Below, in pieces: positions 46,917-59,217 of a stretch of 64,000 bases of DNA. Source of the DNA: Acanthamoeba castellanii str. Neff (lineage: Eukaryota; Discosea; Longamoebia; Acanthamoebidae). The DNA lies in NCBI RefSeq assembly GCF_000313135.1, contig NW_004457313.1, positions 839,198-903,197 on the forward strand. The letters are read 5' to 3'. The notes beneath the pieces are model-generated. The model was given only the letters and a program-made list of their open reading frames with translations. It was not told where the DNA came from and did not search any database. Both the position numbers and the translations under genes were made by a program. How positions within the stretch are numbered: the stretch's first letter is position 1; each line of letters begins with the position of its first letter.

Positions 46917-49900
46917 ATGGCGACCTTGGGGGCCACGCCGTGGTCCACAGCGAAAAGGGAGTCCGACGACGATGGGCTACTGCTGAGTGTGGAAGATGGC
47001 CTCGGGCCGAGCCGTCTGCAGAGCCTCGTCACCCTGTGCCTGGACTACATCGCCCTCCACCTGAGGTTCTACTCCCCTTCCCCCCCACCAGCTCACTCTA
47101 AACCAACAATTAACTTAATTTTTAAATTACTGTTATATTCTAGTTAAAAAAATATTGAATTAATTGTATTGTAGACCCAAGCACAGCCCTCTCGCGACGT
47201 CTGGCCCCGACGAGGCGGAGAGGACGAGCGCCCCAGAGAGCGATGATGAGGAAAAAGTGGAACGGGACATGCGCAGGTTGGCCGCGCTGCCGGGCGACCT
47301 CAAGGAGCGGCTGTGGGCGCTCATGATGCACCGCGGACAGCTTTCGCCCTTTGCCCGTACGTTCTTCCTCAACCTATGTTTGTGTGCGTGTGCGGTCGTG
47401 CGTGTGTGTGTGTGTGCGTGTGCGTGCAGCTGGCATGACGTGTGCCGAATCGACAATGATGCCTTTTTTATCTTCCTCAGTGGAGCTGTTCGTGGCCAAT
47501 CGGGGCAGCTTCCGCTTTGGCGACTTTGCCTCGTTTGTCATCGGAGCCAAACCGCCATCGGCCGCCGCCACCGGAAGCCCCGACCACACGCAAAACTCCC
47601 AACCATTCATCACCGTTGGCGAACTCACCCGCATCGTCGACTCCACATGTCCCGAGCTAGACACCGTACGCTTCTTCTCTTTGTCATCTAGAAATTGCGA
47701 TATATCGATTTATATATCGATTTACATTTCTATATATATATATTAACATGTAAAACATGACCAACAATACACAAATAGCTGGACTTGAACGGATGTGAAG
47801 GCCTGCGCGACGAACAGTTGAGCCTTCTCCTATTCAACCTCATCCGTCGGCGCACGCTGCGGACTGTGTCGCTGGCCGAGTGCATCAACCTGACCGACAA
47901 GTCCCTGTCGCTGCTCAGCCTCTGCACCCACCTCCACACACTTGGTATTCTCATTCACACACACACACACACACACACTCACACCACACACACACACACA
48001 GCACAACACGCCCGAAGAACCTTGCTCACTCGTTGTTTCACACACACATGCGTGATTCCAACATGACCTTACGTCATTCTCCGCTTCTTCTCCCTCCTCT
48101 GATTGCCAAACAGATCTGTCGGGCAACTTTGAGATGACCGACAAGGCGCTCATCGGCATCCTCAACAAACTCCCTTCCCTCCAACACCTCGCCCTTCGCG
48201 TACGCACTCTCTTCCACGACTCGATCTGCCGCCGTAGAGTTCAAGCTTCGCTTACTTTACCCGATTCTGTGGTGCGTTGTCGGTCGTGCGTGTCGTGTGC
48301 GTGTCGTGTCGTGTCGTGCGTGTGCGTGTGCGTGGTGTGAAAAGGATTGTGCGGGCATCTCGCCCAACCTGACGCGGCAGCTGGCCAAAAACGACGCCTG
48401 CGTGCACACCCTGGACCTGTCGGGCGTCAAGCTCCAGTCCATCTTCTCCACCCAGAAGAGCAAAGAGGCCACGTATATGTTGATGATGCTGATGATGCTG
48501 CTGATGATGAGGAAGAACACCACATGCGGGAATTCATGGAATGTTGAACTCACACACTCCTCCTTGCGCTGCGTTTTCTCCTGCGCACAGGTGGCAGCAG
48601 TTGCAGGACCTTCGGCTTAGAAGGTGCGTGCTGTCGCTGCCGATTGTGAAGGACGTGTCTTGCCTTTCGGGCCTCCGCAGGTACGGCCAACACCCACACG
48701 CACCACCGCACACACCACCGCACACGCGCTAATGAAAGAGATAACAGTCTCGATTTGACCGGTGTCGTGGGCGTGCCGTCGAGTGTGTTGGTCGACGCCG
48801 TATGCACTTCGCTCACGCAACTGGCCAGGCTGCAACTCAGGTGGCGCGTCCCCCCTCTTACTTGTTGGTAGTTCTGGTGGTGGCTGGCTGGCGGTGGCTG
48901 GCGGTGGCTGGTGGTTTACAAACAAACTTGATTCGCTGAACAGTGATATCGAGATCGAGCTTCCAAGCCTGAAGCGCCTCCTTGATGCCAACGCTTCCAT
49001 TCAGGTACCACCCCCTCCGTACTGTCTTATGGCACACACGCACATGCTGATGTGTGGGCGTGCGGTGGGGTTTGTGTGCGTGTGCGTGTGCGTGTGCGGG
49101 GTGATCAGCGGCTGGACCTGGAAGGCTGTGTGATCAAAGTGGCGGAGCCCAAGAAAAAAGCAGGCAGCAAGCAGGGCAAGGCAGCGGCGAAGAAAAAGAA
49201 ACAGGACCAGTTCGAGAGGGTCAAGCAGGCCAAGAACAAGAAAAACAAGAACAACAAGAAGGGACGTCAGCCGCCGCCAGCGCCCAAGACGCCCAACAAG
49301 GAGGGGGCCGAGAAGAGCGAAGACGATGAGTACGCCCCCTCCCCATTCGGAGTTAAATCACGATGCCGCGCCTCGGAACTAAACCGGCTTGTAATTTAGG
49401 TCCGAGCCCGTGCCTCCGCAACAGCAACGAGGTGGCGGTGGCGGCGACCACATGAAAGCGGGCAACCCGCTGGTGGAGTTTTCACTCCGCGACTCGCGCG
49501 TGACTCCCGATTCGCGCATCGCCGACGTGCTCCAGACGGCGCTGGACAGGCCGCTGCCGCACCTGGCCTTCCTTGACCTGAGCATGGACGGCACCCAGCA
49601 CCTTCCCCTCCGGTCCACGTGGACCCAGCACACGGGCCTGAAGGCCCTCTCCCTACTCGGGTCGCAGTGGATTAGCCAGCACCCCGAGCCCGCGGGTACC
49701 GGTTCCCCTGCAACCACTTCCCATTTCCTTTTGCGCGTACTGGTTACCATGCAACCATACTCACCGAACCACAGACGACCCCAAGCCGCCAATCGCGCTG
49801 TCCCGTTTGCGCGTAGAGCGTCCCGCCTATCTCGACTACAATTCTCCAACCGTGCGTCTCCCTCACGCATTCAATCACACAACAATGTGAGAAAATCACG

Positions 49901-51091
49901 CAATGACAACAAACTACAACAATCAAGGGCGAGTGGTCCTGGCGCGAAATGTTCGGTCGGCTGGCGGCGACGCTCACCGAGCTGGAGCTGGTCCGCTGCG
50001 TTCGAGACCCACACCAGCTTTCGAACCTGGCCGCCCTCTTCCCTCACGCACCGCTCCACCCAACACACGGTGACCATTTTCATTTTCATTTTTTTTTGAT
50101 CTTGTTTCTTTTCTTCTTCTAAATCATCTCCTATCAGGCCTGGTGCTGGCTCCGCCGTCGAGAGCGGCCAGGCCCGAGGACTGCACGCTCAGCCTGCTCC
50201 CCAACCTCAGGCGCCTGCGGCTGGTCGACTTTCAGTTATACGACACCGAAGTGGAGCCCCTCTTCGCCTATCTCTCCGCCTCCACACTGGTACGCTCGAG
50301 CCTCGAGGAGATGAGCGTAGTAGTGTAAATGTGTGATATAAGGTGACCCAATCTGAAACCGCCATTGCGGTGTGTGCCGTGTGATTGGTTGGTTGGTTGC
50401 ACACAGGAATTGCTGGACCTTTCCGTGACGACCAATCAGGTCTTCCCCAAAAGCAAGTCGGCCTTCGTCGTGGCCAGCCGTCAGGACTGGACGCACAAGC
50501 GTTTGATTGCTGGTTCGCTCACGTGAACACCCTCACAACCACTTTTTTTGGGTCCACACGGTCTTTCTTCCGCTGGCCACGCAACGGTGTGGGCTCACCT
50601 CTTCCCCTCGGCATGGCAGGTCGCCTAATGCGTGCGGCCTATCAGCCCAGCTTCGCCTACGCCCTACCCTTCCACCTCCCTCCCGTACGGACTTCCCCAT
50701 TCCGCTGTGCCTTTGTTTAGAATTCTTGACACGTGGGTGATGGGCGGCAGACGATGGAGGTGGTGGTACTGGGCGGGTGGCTCTACGAACATGCGCCGGG
50801 CGAGGTCAACTGCCACCAGGAGACAATTTCCGACGTACGTTTGCCGTTTGGTTGGTTGGTTTGCAACATGTGCGACGCTAAGAGCATTGGGATTGTGTGC
50901 TGACCAAGCCGCAATTTATGGTTGGTTGGTGGGGGCAGGTTTATCGCGGGTTGCAGGCCAACGCAGAACGAGGCCACGCGGTGCAGGTCATTCACCACTG
51001 CGCTCCCGGCGTCACCGGCAGAAGGGGCGCGTCTCTTCTCGACGACGGCGTCCTCGACGTGACTAGAACGTGCCCGCGCTTCAGCGACTGA
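46917..51091 (+). CDS. Leucine-rich-repeat protein with Lys-rich insert
   Basis: Eighteen exons join in phase (46917-47065, 47175-47356, 47481-47665, 47779-47944, 48114-48199, 48345-48472, 48591-48680, 48748-48840, 48944-49004, 49109-49329, 49400-49695, 49775-49851, 49928-50069, 50138-50289, 50407-50512, 50620-50684, 50751-50834, 50939-51091); 2,436 nt, 811 residues. Irregular RNI/F-box-like LRRs recur, often one per exon: LDLNGCEGLRDEQLSLL, VSLAECINLTDKSLSLL, LDLSGNFEMTDKALIGIL, LDLTGVVGVPSS, LDLEGCVIKV. A 60-residue Lys-rich segment (AAAKKKKQ, NKKNKNNKKG) interrupts the array. There is no F-box. Function unknown; it is a likely protein-interaction scaffold. It lies between DUF4139 copies A and C. 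Confidence 0.8.
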
Positions 51092-51208
51092 CTCGGGTCA
51101 TTAGGTTAAGGCGAATTCTTCTTTTTATAAAGTGCAGAAACGGTGTGTGCCACCATCAACGAGCGTCAGTCTGCTTGTGGAAGTGGTGAGAAAAGGAGAA
51201 GAGCGCGC

Positions 51209-54073
51209 TTAGGCCTGGACCTGGATGGCCTTGGGCGGCTGGAAGAGCTCGGCCGAATACTTGAGCTCGGCGTACTTGCGGTCGAGCGCCGTCTGGTCGG
51301 CCTCGTTGGCGTCGCGCCTCTTCTTGAGCGACGCCTTCAGCTTGCGGATCTCGCCCTCCCTCTCCATCATCGTCTACGCACGATCGCATATACACCGCAG
51401 TGTAAGCAACGCACCAATACCACACACGCTCACACGCGCACACGCACACGCTCACACGCACCTTGAGGTTGGTGTCGAGCTGCTCCTTCTGGTGCTCGGT
51501 AAGGGGAGCCGACTGGTTGTTGAGTCGGTAGACCTCGGACCTGGCGCTGTTCTCCCGGCTGAGGGCGGTGCGGAGCTCGCTGTCCTCGGTGTTGATCACC
51601 GAGTTCTCCTTGGCGATCTTCTCGCGGAGCGGGATGATATCCTTCACCATCTTGTCCTTGATGTTGCTGTCAATGTAGCTATATCCCCGCACGACACGCA
51701 CACGTTTGATGAGCTCATGGCACAACACAACATGCGTGTATGCGTGCGAAAGGCCGTACTTGAGGGCATGGTAGCTGTTGACTTGGTCGGCGCTCACATA
51801 TCTGAAGTCGACCACGCTGTCCTCGATCTTGCGCTCGCGCACCGTGAAGAGGGTCTCGGCACCGTGCACCACCTTGATGTGGAACCGGTAGAAGTTCTCC
51901 GTCTTGTTCATCGGCTGGTCGGTCTCCGTGAGCTCGTAGTCACCCTGCGTGCGATTTCAATTATAAGCTCTTACAACGCGCGACACACGACACACACGAC
52001 GACACACACGACTTCTCGCAAGCCTGGACCACTGACTGTACCTTGTAGAAGCGGTGCTCGAGGAACATGTCGGCGATGTCCTTGGAGCCCTTGTTGGAGA
52101 ACTTGTACTCCTTCTCGTAGACGCGGTAGCGCGTGGTGGTGAGTCGGCCGTCGTTCACCGTCACCTTGTGCACATTCCGATACGACGTGTCGGTCTTGGA
52201 CGTCACCAGCACGTTCATTTCCACTCCGAATGGCACGAACTACACCCACAGCAACACAACCTTCAAGTAAGCCATTCTATCGTGTGTGTGTGTGTGTGTG
52301 TGTGGCCTGTGTTCGTGCGCACCTTCTCATCGCCCTTGCGGGTGGTCTCGAGCATGGCCTCGCCGATGCAGGTCTCCTCGTCGAAGATGGACATAGGACC
52401 GCCGTCGAGGGCCACGTCAAAGTTGTTCTTGAAGCGCACCACCATGAGCGGGTTCTTGGCGTTGACGCCCTCGTTGTAGAGCGAGCACGACAGGCCCGAG
52501 CACTCGGCCGACAGGAAGGGCACCAGCGCCGACTGGCCGCGCTTCACCGTCACCGGCTTGTCGATGGCGTAGGAGAACACGTCGACCGGCTTGATCTTGC
52601 GCACAGTGTCGGAGCGCATGGTGGGCTTGGGCGGAACGGCGCTCGACGAGTACGACGGGCGCGGCGGCTCGACGAACTTGGTCGAGTTGGACGACGACAC
52701 CTGGCCGATCTGGGCCTCGGAGGTGGAGAGCGACGAGAGAATGGCGGGCGCGTCCTTGAGCAGCGACTCTGAGTGGTAGGGCAGCACGTCCTCGAGCTTG
52801 GGCGGCTTCTGCGGCGCGTCCTCGTTGACCTTGAGCACGGGGCGCTGGCGGAAGCGCGGCGAGTAGAGGTCGTGGGTGAAGGCGTTGGGCTTGCCGCTCA
52901 CCAGCGTGAGGGTCACGCCGTTCCAGTCCTCGTCCTGCGTGTTATCGATCAGCGCCCAGCCCTGGAGGAAGCTCTTGCCGGGCGTGAGCAGCAGCCTGTA
53001 CGACGTCTTCCACACCGGTGCCTCAATCACGTACGACGCCACCAGCGTGCGCTCGCCCTCGCCCTAGACACATATGTACAACATCCACCGTCAGTCGTCT
53101 AGCTAGGTTTCGCCGCGAACGAGTCAGTATACCTTGGCGAAGACGGTGAGCTTCTTGAGGTCCTTCTTCTTGGCGTTGATGAGGACGTCAAGCAGGTGCT
53201 GCAGGTCGTGCCTCAGCGTCGTGTCCTTGAACACTACACGCACGCAAATAATAAGAAGAAGAAGAAGTGTGAGTTGAACGTTGCCGAGCGCTACAACTTG
53301 TTTCTAGAAGATGCTGCGATACCGAAGCTCTCGAGCTCGAGCACGGGGAAGGCCTGAATCGAGTCGTCTTCCATGAGGAGGTTGAGGACCTCCTTCTCCA
53401 CGACCTTGCTGGTCGGGGTGGTGCTGCCCTCCTCCGTGGCCGTCTCCACGACGGTCACCTTTTCGAGGCCCAGCACGGTGCCCTCGACCACGCCGCCGTC
53501 GAAGAGGGTCAGCGCCACCTCGGCACCGATCGCCTACAACATGCCATCAAGTAGAAAAGCATCTTTAGAGATTTGTAAAAGTCCAAGTAGTGCGAGCTGG
53601 TAAAGATCTGTTGAGAAGGGTTATAAACCTGGCGAAGGAGCTCGGTGAGCGAGTTGAGCGGGTCGTTGAGGTGCAGCGACAGCTGCTCGAGCTGCTTCTC
53701 GACGGGCGTCTGGCATGTGGAGAGCAGCAGGTGTTGGTGAACTACTCGGGCTCGCGAGTAGGAGAAGCAAAGGGGACGCGAACCTTGGCCTGGTAGGAAA
53801 TGGAGGCGACGCTGCCGCCACCGATGTCCACAGCGGTGAGCGACTTGAGCACGTCGTTCATCTCGCTGGTCTTGAAGTAGAGGTCCACATCTGTTTCGCC
53901 GGTGACCTTCTTCTGACTGTTTTTTTCATGTGTAAATGGAGGATTTCAGAAAGATTACGATAGAAAAGATGACTAGTTCAGATGGGGAAAGGTGCACAGG
54001 GAGAGAGGCAGTAGTACCGCTCGAAGTAGCCAACGCCGTGCTTGAACAGAACGATCTTACGAATGGGAAACAT
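51209..54073 (-). CDS. DUF4139 protein, copy C (intact, divergent)
   Basis: Ten exons: 54073-54018, 53916-53784, 53709-53629, 53533-53323, 53233-53133, 53063-52323, 52239-52042, 51944-51760, 51678-51462 and 51373-51209; 2,088 nt, 695 residues, no frameshift. It shares the N-terminal IVLFKHGVGYFER, SEMNDVLKSLTAVD and the DUF4139 core (SYVIEAPVWKTSYRLLL, GWALIDNTQDEDWNGV, KRGQSALVPFL, GGPMSIFDEET) with copies A and B. It has fewer introns: one 741-nt exon covers what seven or more exons encode in A and B. The C-terminus is a coiled coil. It is the older paralog by divergence and is transcribed away from copy B. Biochemical role unknown. Confidence 0.85.
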
Positions 54074-54614
54074 TATTATTTATCTATGTAGGAAGGCAGA
54101 AGATGTGTGGAAAGCGCTTGGTGCCGCTCGCACTGTGGTTTTCGGAAGAATGAATGAACGAAGAAAGAGCGACAAGGTCACTCTCTTGCAATCAGGGAAC
54201 GGTCAAAGTGGGGTTCAGCTGCTCGCGACAGAAATGACATTTCACTTTACGGCAGGCATTCACTTACAATATGTGGCGACATTTTGCGACGGGTCACGTG
54301 AGCCATGGGTGCGTAGCGCCGCCGAACTTGTCGGTGAAAGCGTCCTTTTTGTCTCCATTCCATATCTCGGGCAAACAGAAAAGACGACAGCCTTCGCTGC
54401 AGATTGAAATCGACTGAACGCGCAAAAGGCCCAACGTCTTCCTCTTGCACTCAACAACATTTGACCGCACTAAGTGCCACGTACAGCGCACAGTAAGTCT
54501 CACGTACGCTCTCCAGTCTGTTTTGCCGTTCTACGTGATTGATGTGTACCAATTTGTTTTGTTGTCCACATGCACGTATTGGGATTGAACAGAAACAGAA
54601 CTGCAGAAATAGAG
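54074..54614. promoter_or_regulatory. Divergent promoter region between DUF4139 copies C and B
   Basis: 541 bases between the ATGs of two divergent paralogs. Open frames here (54042-54407 plus; several on minus) have non-ATG starts and no family features, so I treat them as chance. Co-regulation of C and B is inference. Confidence 0.4.
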
Positions 54615-57600
54615 ATGGAGCAGCCCAAGGAGCGCAAGGGAAAGCAGGTCGCTGAATCAGTGACCGTCAACGAGGTGCCGCTGTTCCCGGTCAAGAAGGC
54701 CGTGCTGTCCAAGACCGGCATCGGCTACTTCGAACGGTACTACTGCCTCTCTGCCTCACCACGATAGCACAGCATGAGAACCTGATGCATCATACGACGC
54801 ATATGCCAACAACAGGGAGGACGCAGTGGACCCCGGTCGGCCGTTCGAGCTGTTCTTCAAGAGCGGCGACATGAACGACGTCCTCAAGTCCCTCACCATG
54901 GTCGACGTGTCTGGCAAGGCTGGAGGTGCCTCTACTTCCTCTTCTTTTTCTCGGCAGCCAGGCCAGTCAGACTCTACGTCGCAGCTACTCACCTCTTGAT
55001 GTGGTGGGTTGGGTGGGTGGCGGGCTGGCGCGCACAGGTCTGGTGTCGTCGATCAGCTACGAGTCGACGCGGCCCTTCGACAAGCAGCTCGACGACCTCT
55101 CCATCTCGCTCAACGAGCACTCGTCCCTGCGCGACCTGCTCGGCCAGGTCAAGGGCACGCCCGTCCAGGTGGAGATCCTCCGCCACGGCAAGCGCGACCT
55201 CGTCGAGGGCACCGTCATCGGTACACCTCCCGCCATCCCCTTCTGTTACCCCCTCCAGCTCCCGTTCAAGCGCGCGGTCGCTCATCTTCTTCCTGCTCTA
55301 CACAGGCCTCGAGCAGAAGACGTTGGAGAGGCCGAGCTGGCACGAGGCCTACTTCCTGGCGCTGCTGGTCGAGGGCAAGGCCATCCAGTACTTCAACCTC
55401 TACTCGGTGGTCAAGCTGCGGTTCACGAACGAGCTCATGCAGCAGGACCTGCGCCACCTCCTCACCATCCTCCTCCAGGTGCGCCTTCCCCCAAAACCGC
55501 AGCCTCTACTCGCGAGTAGCGCGACTTACCACCTTTCACGACGCGGTGGGCTAATGATTTGTCACAGGCGAAGAAGAAGGACCTCAAGTCCGTAACGGGC
55601 TACACGCGCGGAGCGACGGAGAAGCGCAACATCCGAGCGTCGTACATCGTGGAGGCGCCCGTGTGGAAGACCACCTACCGCCTCCTCTTCAACACCAAGA
55701 GTACGAACAACCACGGTGCACGAACCAACGCAACGCAACGGGCACACTAACCACAATGGCTGCAAACAAACCAAACACCAAACACCAAACAGAGGAGGTG
55801 AAGTCGATCATCGAGGGGTGGGCGCTGGTGGACAACACGCAGAACGAGGACTGGCGCGGGGTGGAGCTGTCGCTGGTGTCGGGCGCGTCGAACTCGTTCA
55901 TCTACGACCTCTACAACCCGCGTTACGCCGCTCGCACTGAGGCACGCCCCCAAACCAATACTGCCTCGCGGTCACTTGTGTCTGGCGGAGTCTAACGCCC
56001 GACGACCACGGACAGATCGAGGTGGAGCAGGAGGAGACCCTGGCGCCGCCCACGCTCGAAGACGCCGTGGCCCAGCACGACGTGTCGGCCCTCGTCGAGG
56101 CTACCGCCGTCCACGAAAAGAGTACGTTGTCGTTTTGTCGATGCTGAGTACATGTTCTAAACTTGAGGCCTTGTTACGATTTTTCAGGGAAGGCCATGCC
56201 GGTCATGCGCGCCAAGGCCGCCATGGCGCCGCCCCCGCCCATGCGTACGCAACTTCCCCCCCCCGCTCAACCAAGCATTTTGATGATTGGCTGTCAATTT
56301 AAGACTAAGGCCGAACGCTGACGATTGGCTGTCGTGGTGGTGTGAACCTTAGCGTGCACGTCTGCTCCGATGATGGCCTGCGCGCCGCCCCCGCCCATGT
56401 TGGCCCGTGCGAGCATGTCAAGCTACGCGAGCTACGACGAATGCGAGAGTGTGCCGCAGTCGTACGGAGACGACATGCTCTGCCTGAGCAACAGCATCGG
56501 TGGCGGTGGCCCGCCCCCTCCCCCTGCCGAGTACTTTTACCACCGTTCTCCTCTCATCGTCCTGTGTACCCCACACGACTCACTCTTGTTTGTATGCGGC
56601 GGCGGCTTATGCATACCAGGTTCTCGAGGTCGGAGGCGTCGTCGTCGGTGGAGGTCAACTCCGAGGCCAAGAAGATGGAGATGGCCGACCTCTTCCAGTA
56701 CAAGGTATGGACCACCCGACCACCCTCTCCGCTTACAGGCCTCATTTATCTGCTCACGCAACTGCGATGGCCAATCTGACAACCAAACTAACCCAACCAA
56801 CCACCGAACGGACAGATCACGAACGCGGTGAACGTGAACCGCAACCAGTCGGCCCTCGTGCCCTTCCTCCACACCGAGTTCAACGGCGTCAAGGCCTCCG
56901 TCTACAACAAGGTACCCTCTCGACCCCACCCACTCAGCCGCTTCGGCTTATTAATTGAGGGATTACCTAACCTGGGTGGTGATGGGCAAAATGCGAAGAA
57001 TGTGCGGGAGGACAACCCGCTGGCGGTGATCAAGTTCAAGAACACGTTCGGCGTGCCGCTCGAGTCGGGGCCGCTGTGCCTGTTCGAGGACGACGTCTAC
57101 GTGGGCGAGTCGATGCTGCCGCGGGTCAAGGTCAACGAGGAGATCTACGCGGCCTACGCCGTCGACCTCAAGACCACCGTCACCATGACCGACTCCTCCG
57201 AACGTACGCAGTCTCTCTCTCTCCTCCGCACCCGCTCGCACGAACTCACAACTCATTTCGTTGCCGACTGCCAGTGAGGCCCGTATACCAAGCCGACGCG
57301 GCGCAGTACGACTGGGAACGAGGCCGCCTGTACCTGAGGAGGTGGCGCGTGTACGAGTTCACCTACGTGATCGACAACAAGAACGATCAGGACATCGACC
57401 ACTTCTATCTCGAGGTTCGCACACTTTACCTACCAAATTTCCAGTTTTAGAATATTTATATTCTGACCACGGCTGCACACAACAGCATCCGAAGAAGTCG
57501 TCGGAGCTGATCGAGACGGCGGAGCCCGATGAGCGCCTGGCCACTTCTACCGCTTCAAGCTGAAGGTGCCGGCCAAGCAGGTCGTCAAGTTTGTGGTCAA

Positions 57601-58252
57601 GTACGTCCACTGCACACCACCGCCGCCCAAGCATTTTCTTTTTCTCAGTCTGTTTTCTCATTCATTTTCCTTCTTGCTTGCGTCTGCCTGCGCACAGGGA
57701 GCGACAGACGGAGGACCAGCAGTTCCAGCTGGAGAGCACCACCCGGGCCTTGGTCGAGGAGTGGTCGGCGGCGGGCTACATCCCGGCCGACGTCAAGAAG
57801 ACGCTGGAGGCCATCGCGAAGCGCAACGAGAAGGCGGCCGAGCTGCAGAAGAGGATCAACCGGTCCGACGCCCACCTGCGCTCGATCAACGAGGACATCA
57901 ACCGGATCGACAGCTGCCTCGGCTCCCTCGCCCTCTCCAAGAGCAGCCTCTTTGCGTACGCCCTCTCCGCTCTGTCGTCTCGTCGATCGTTTGCGCGTCG
58001 CGTGTGTCGCGTGTGCGGTGGTGCGTGTCGTGCGGTGCTGACACCAATGTGTTCAAAAACAGGGAGCAGGACAAGTTCAGGGACTTCTTCACGAAGGAGC
58101 TCAACTCTACCAAGGCCGAGCTGGCCAAGGTGGAGAAGGAGAACCAGAGGCTCGTCGGCAAGCGGCTCGCCAACAACAAGAAGAAGACCGACCTTGTCAA
58201 CACCGTCCGCTTCAAGAAGACCATCGACCAGCCCGCCAAGGACAAGAAGTAA
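54615..58252 (+). CDS. DUF4139 protein, copy B (one-base frameshift)
   Basis: It runs from ATG 54615 to TAA 58250-58252 with the same exon/intron plan as copy A minus A's exon 3. Long tracts are nearly identical to A at DNA level (for example the exon beginning near 55039, and 55801-55941). Landmarks: LSKTGIGYFER, SISYESTRPFDKQ, SYIVEAPVWKTTYRLLF, EGWALVDNTQNEDWRGV, ESGPLCLFEDDVYVGES, coiled-coil tail. The exon at about 57485 reads CTGG-CC-ACTTC at 57537-57547 where A has CTGG-CCC-ACTTC, a one-base loss that breaks the frame in the segment ERLAHFYRF. The GC donor at 55942 is shared with A. The breaks in A and B lie in different exons, so each copy is intact where the other is broken. Confidence 0.83.
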
Positions 58253-58370
58253 GCCCGTAAGCGTGGCTTTACCTTCTTGTTGGCCTTTTTTCTTCTGAAA
58301 TATAGATTTATTCTTTTATTTATTTTGTATTTTTGACGCACACAAAGATCTCCAATTCCAACCAATAGCC

Positions 58371-59130
58371 ATGGCAATGGTGTTGACAGCCCCGCTGCCG
58401 GACGAGGTCCTGCTGCACCTCTTCAGCTACCTCGACCTCAGCGCCACTGTCGCCGCCCTACGCGTCTCGCGCCATTGGCACGAGCTCGCCAACGACCCCG
58501 TGTACCCCTTCCTAATAATATATTATAAATATTGTTTCTGTAATATATACTGCAGAAAATAAAAATAATATTCAGGGTGTGGAAGCGGTTGTGCGGCGAG
58601 AGGGAGTTTCCCAAGGTGGACCGCCGCCGGTTCGGCAGCGACTGGAAGCGCTGGTATCGCTGCATGGTGCGCTCTCTCCCCCAGCTCACTCGCAGCTGCG
58701 TGGTGTTCTCACCACCGGCGAAACTGTGCGCGCACGCACGGCGGTGACACAGACGGAACGCATCGCCGTGAACGCCTTCCGTAACGACTACCCAAGACCA
58801 GCGCATTCCTACGAACCGCCCATCCGCGTACTCGTGGAGCCCGACGCCAGCGTCCGCAGTACATTAAGTCTTGCCATTGCGCACACACCACTCGACCGCG
58901 CGCGCGTTTGAATGGCTGACGTGTGTCGCGTCGCGCGTGCCATGTGTGCAGCGTTGGTCCGGGTGATCGCGTGCAGTTCGATGATGCCGCCGCACAAGCT
59001 GCACCTCTTTCGCATCGACGACTTAGACGGCCTGGTGGCGCTGGAGGACCCGACCCAGAAGCTCGTCGACGCCGGCATCACCAGCAACACGAACGTCTCC
59101 TTCGGACTGTGTGCCAGGCCTCCAAAATGA
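58371..59130 (+). CDS. Short F-box protein
   Basis: Four exons: 58371-58501, 58576-58666, 58753-58858 and 58952-59130; 507 nt, 168 residues. The F-box is at the very N-terminus: LPDEVLLHLFSYLDLSATVA, then VSRHWHELANDP and VWKRLCGEREFP across intron 1. A WKRWYRCM segment follows, then a beta-rich C-terminal half (RIAVNAFRNDYP, LHLFRIDDLDGL) without a recognised substrate domain; the closing VSFGLCARPP is unassigned. By family it would be an SCF adaptor. It converges on the carrier gene, with 87 bases between the stops. Confidence 0.8.
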
Positions 59131-59217
59131 AGCGAAACAATTTGGAAACAATTTGTAGCAACAAGTTCTTCGTCTTGCTGACGCTTGCAATGATGGGACG
59201 CAGGGTCACTCGCGAGT

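Noticed and set aside
54042..54407. A 121-codon open frame between the DUF4139 copies C and B.
   Set aside because: No ATG at the start, overlaps exon 1 of copy C on the opposite strand, and the composition is that of the intergenic region.
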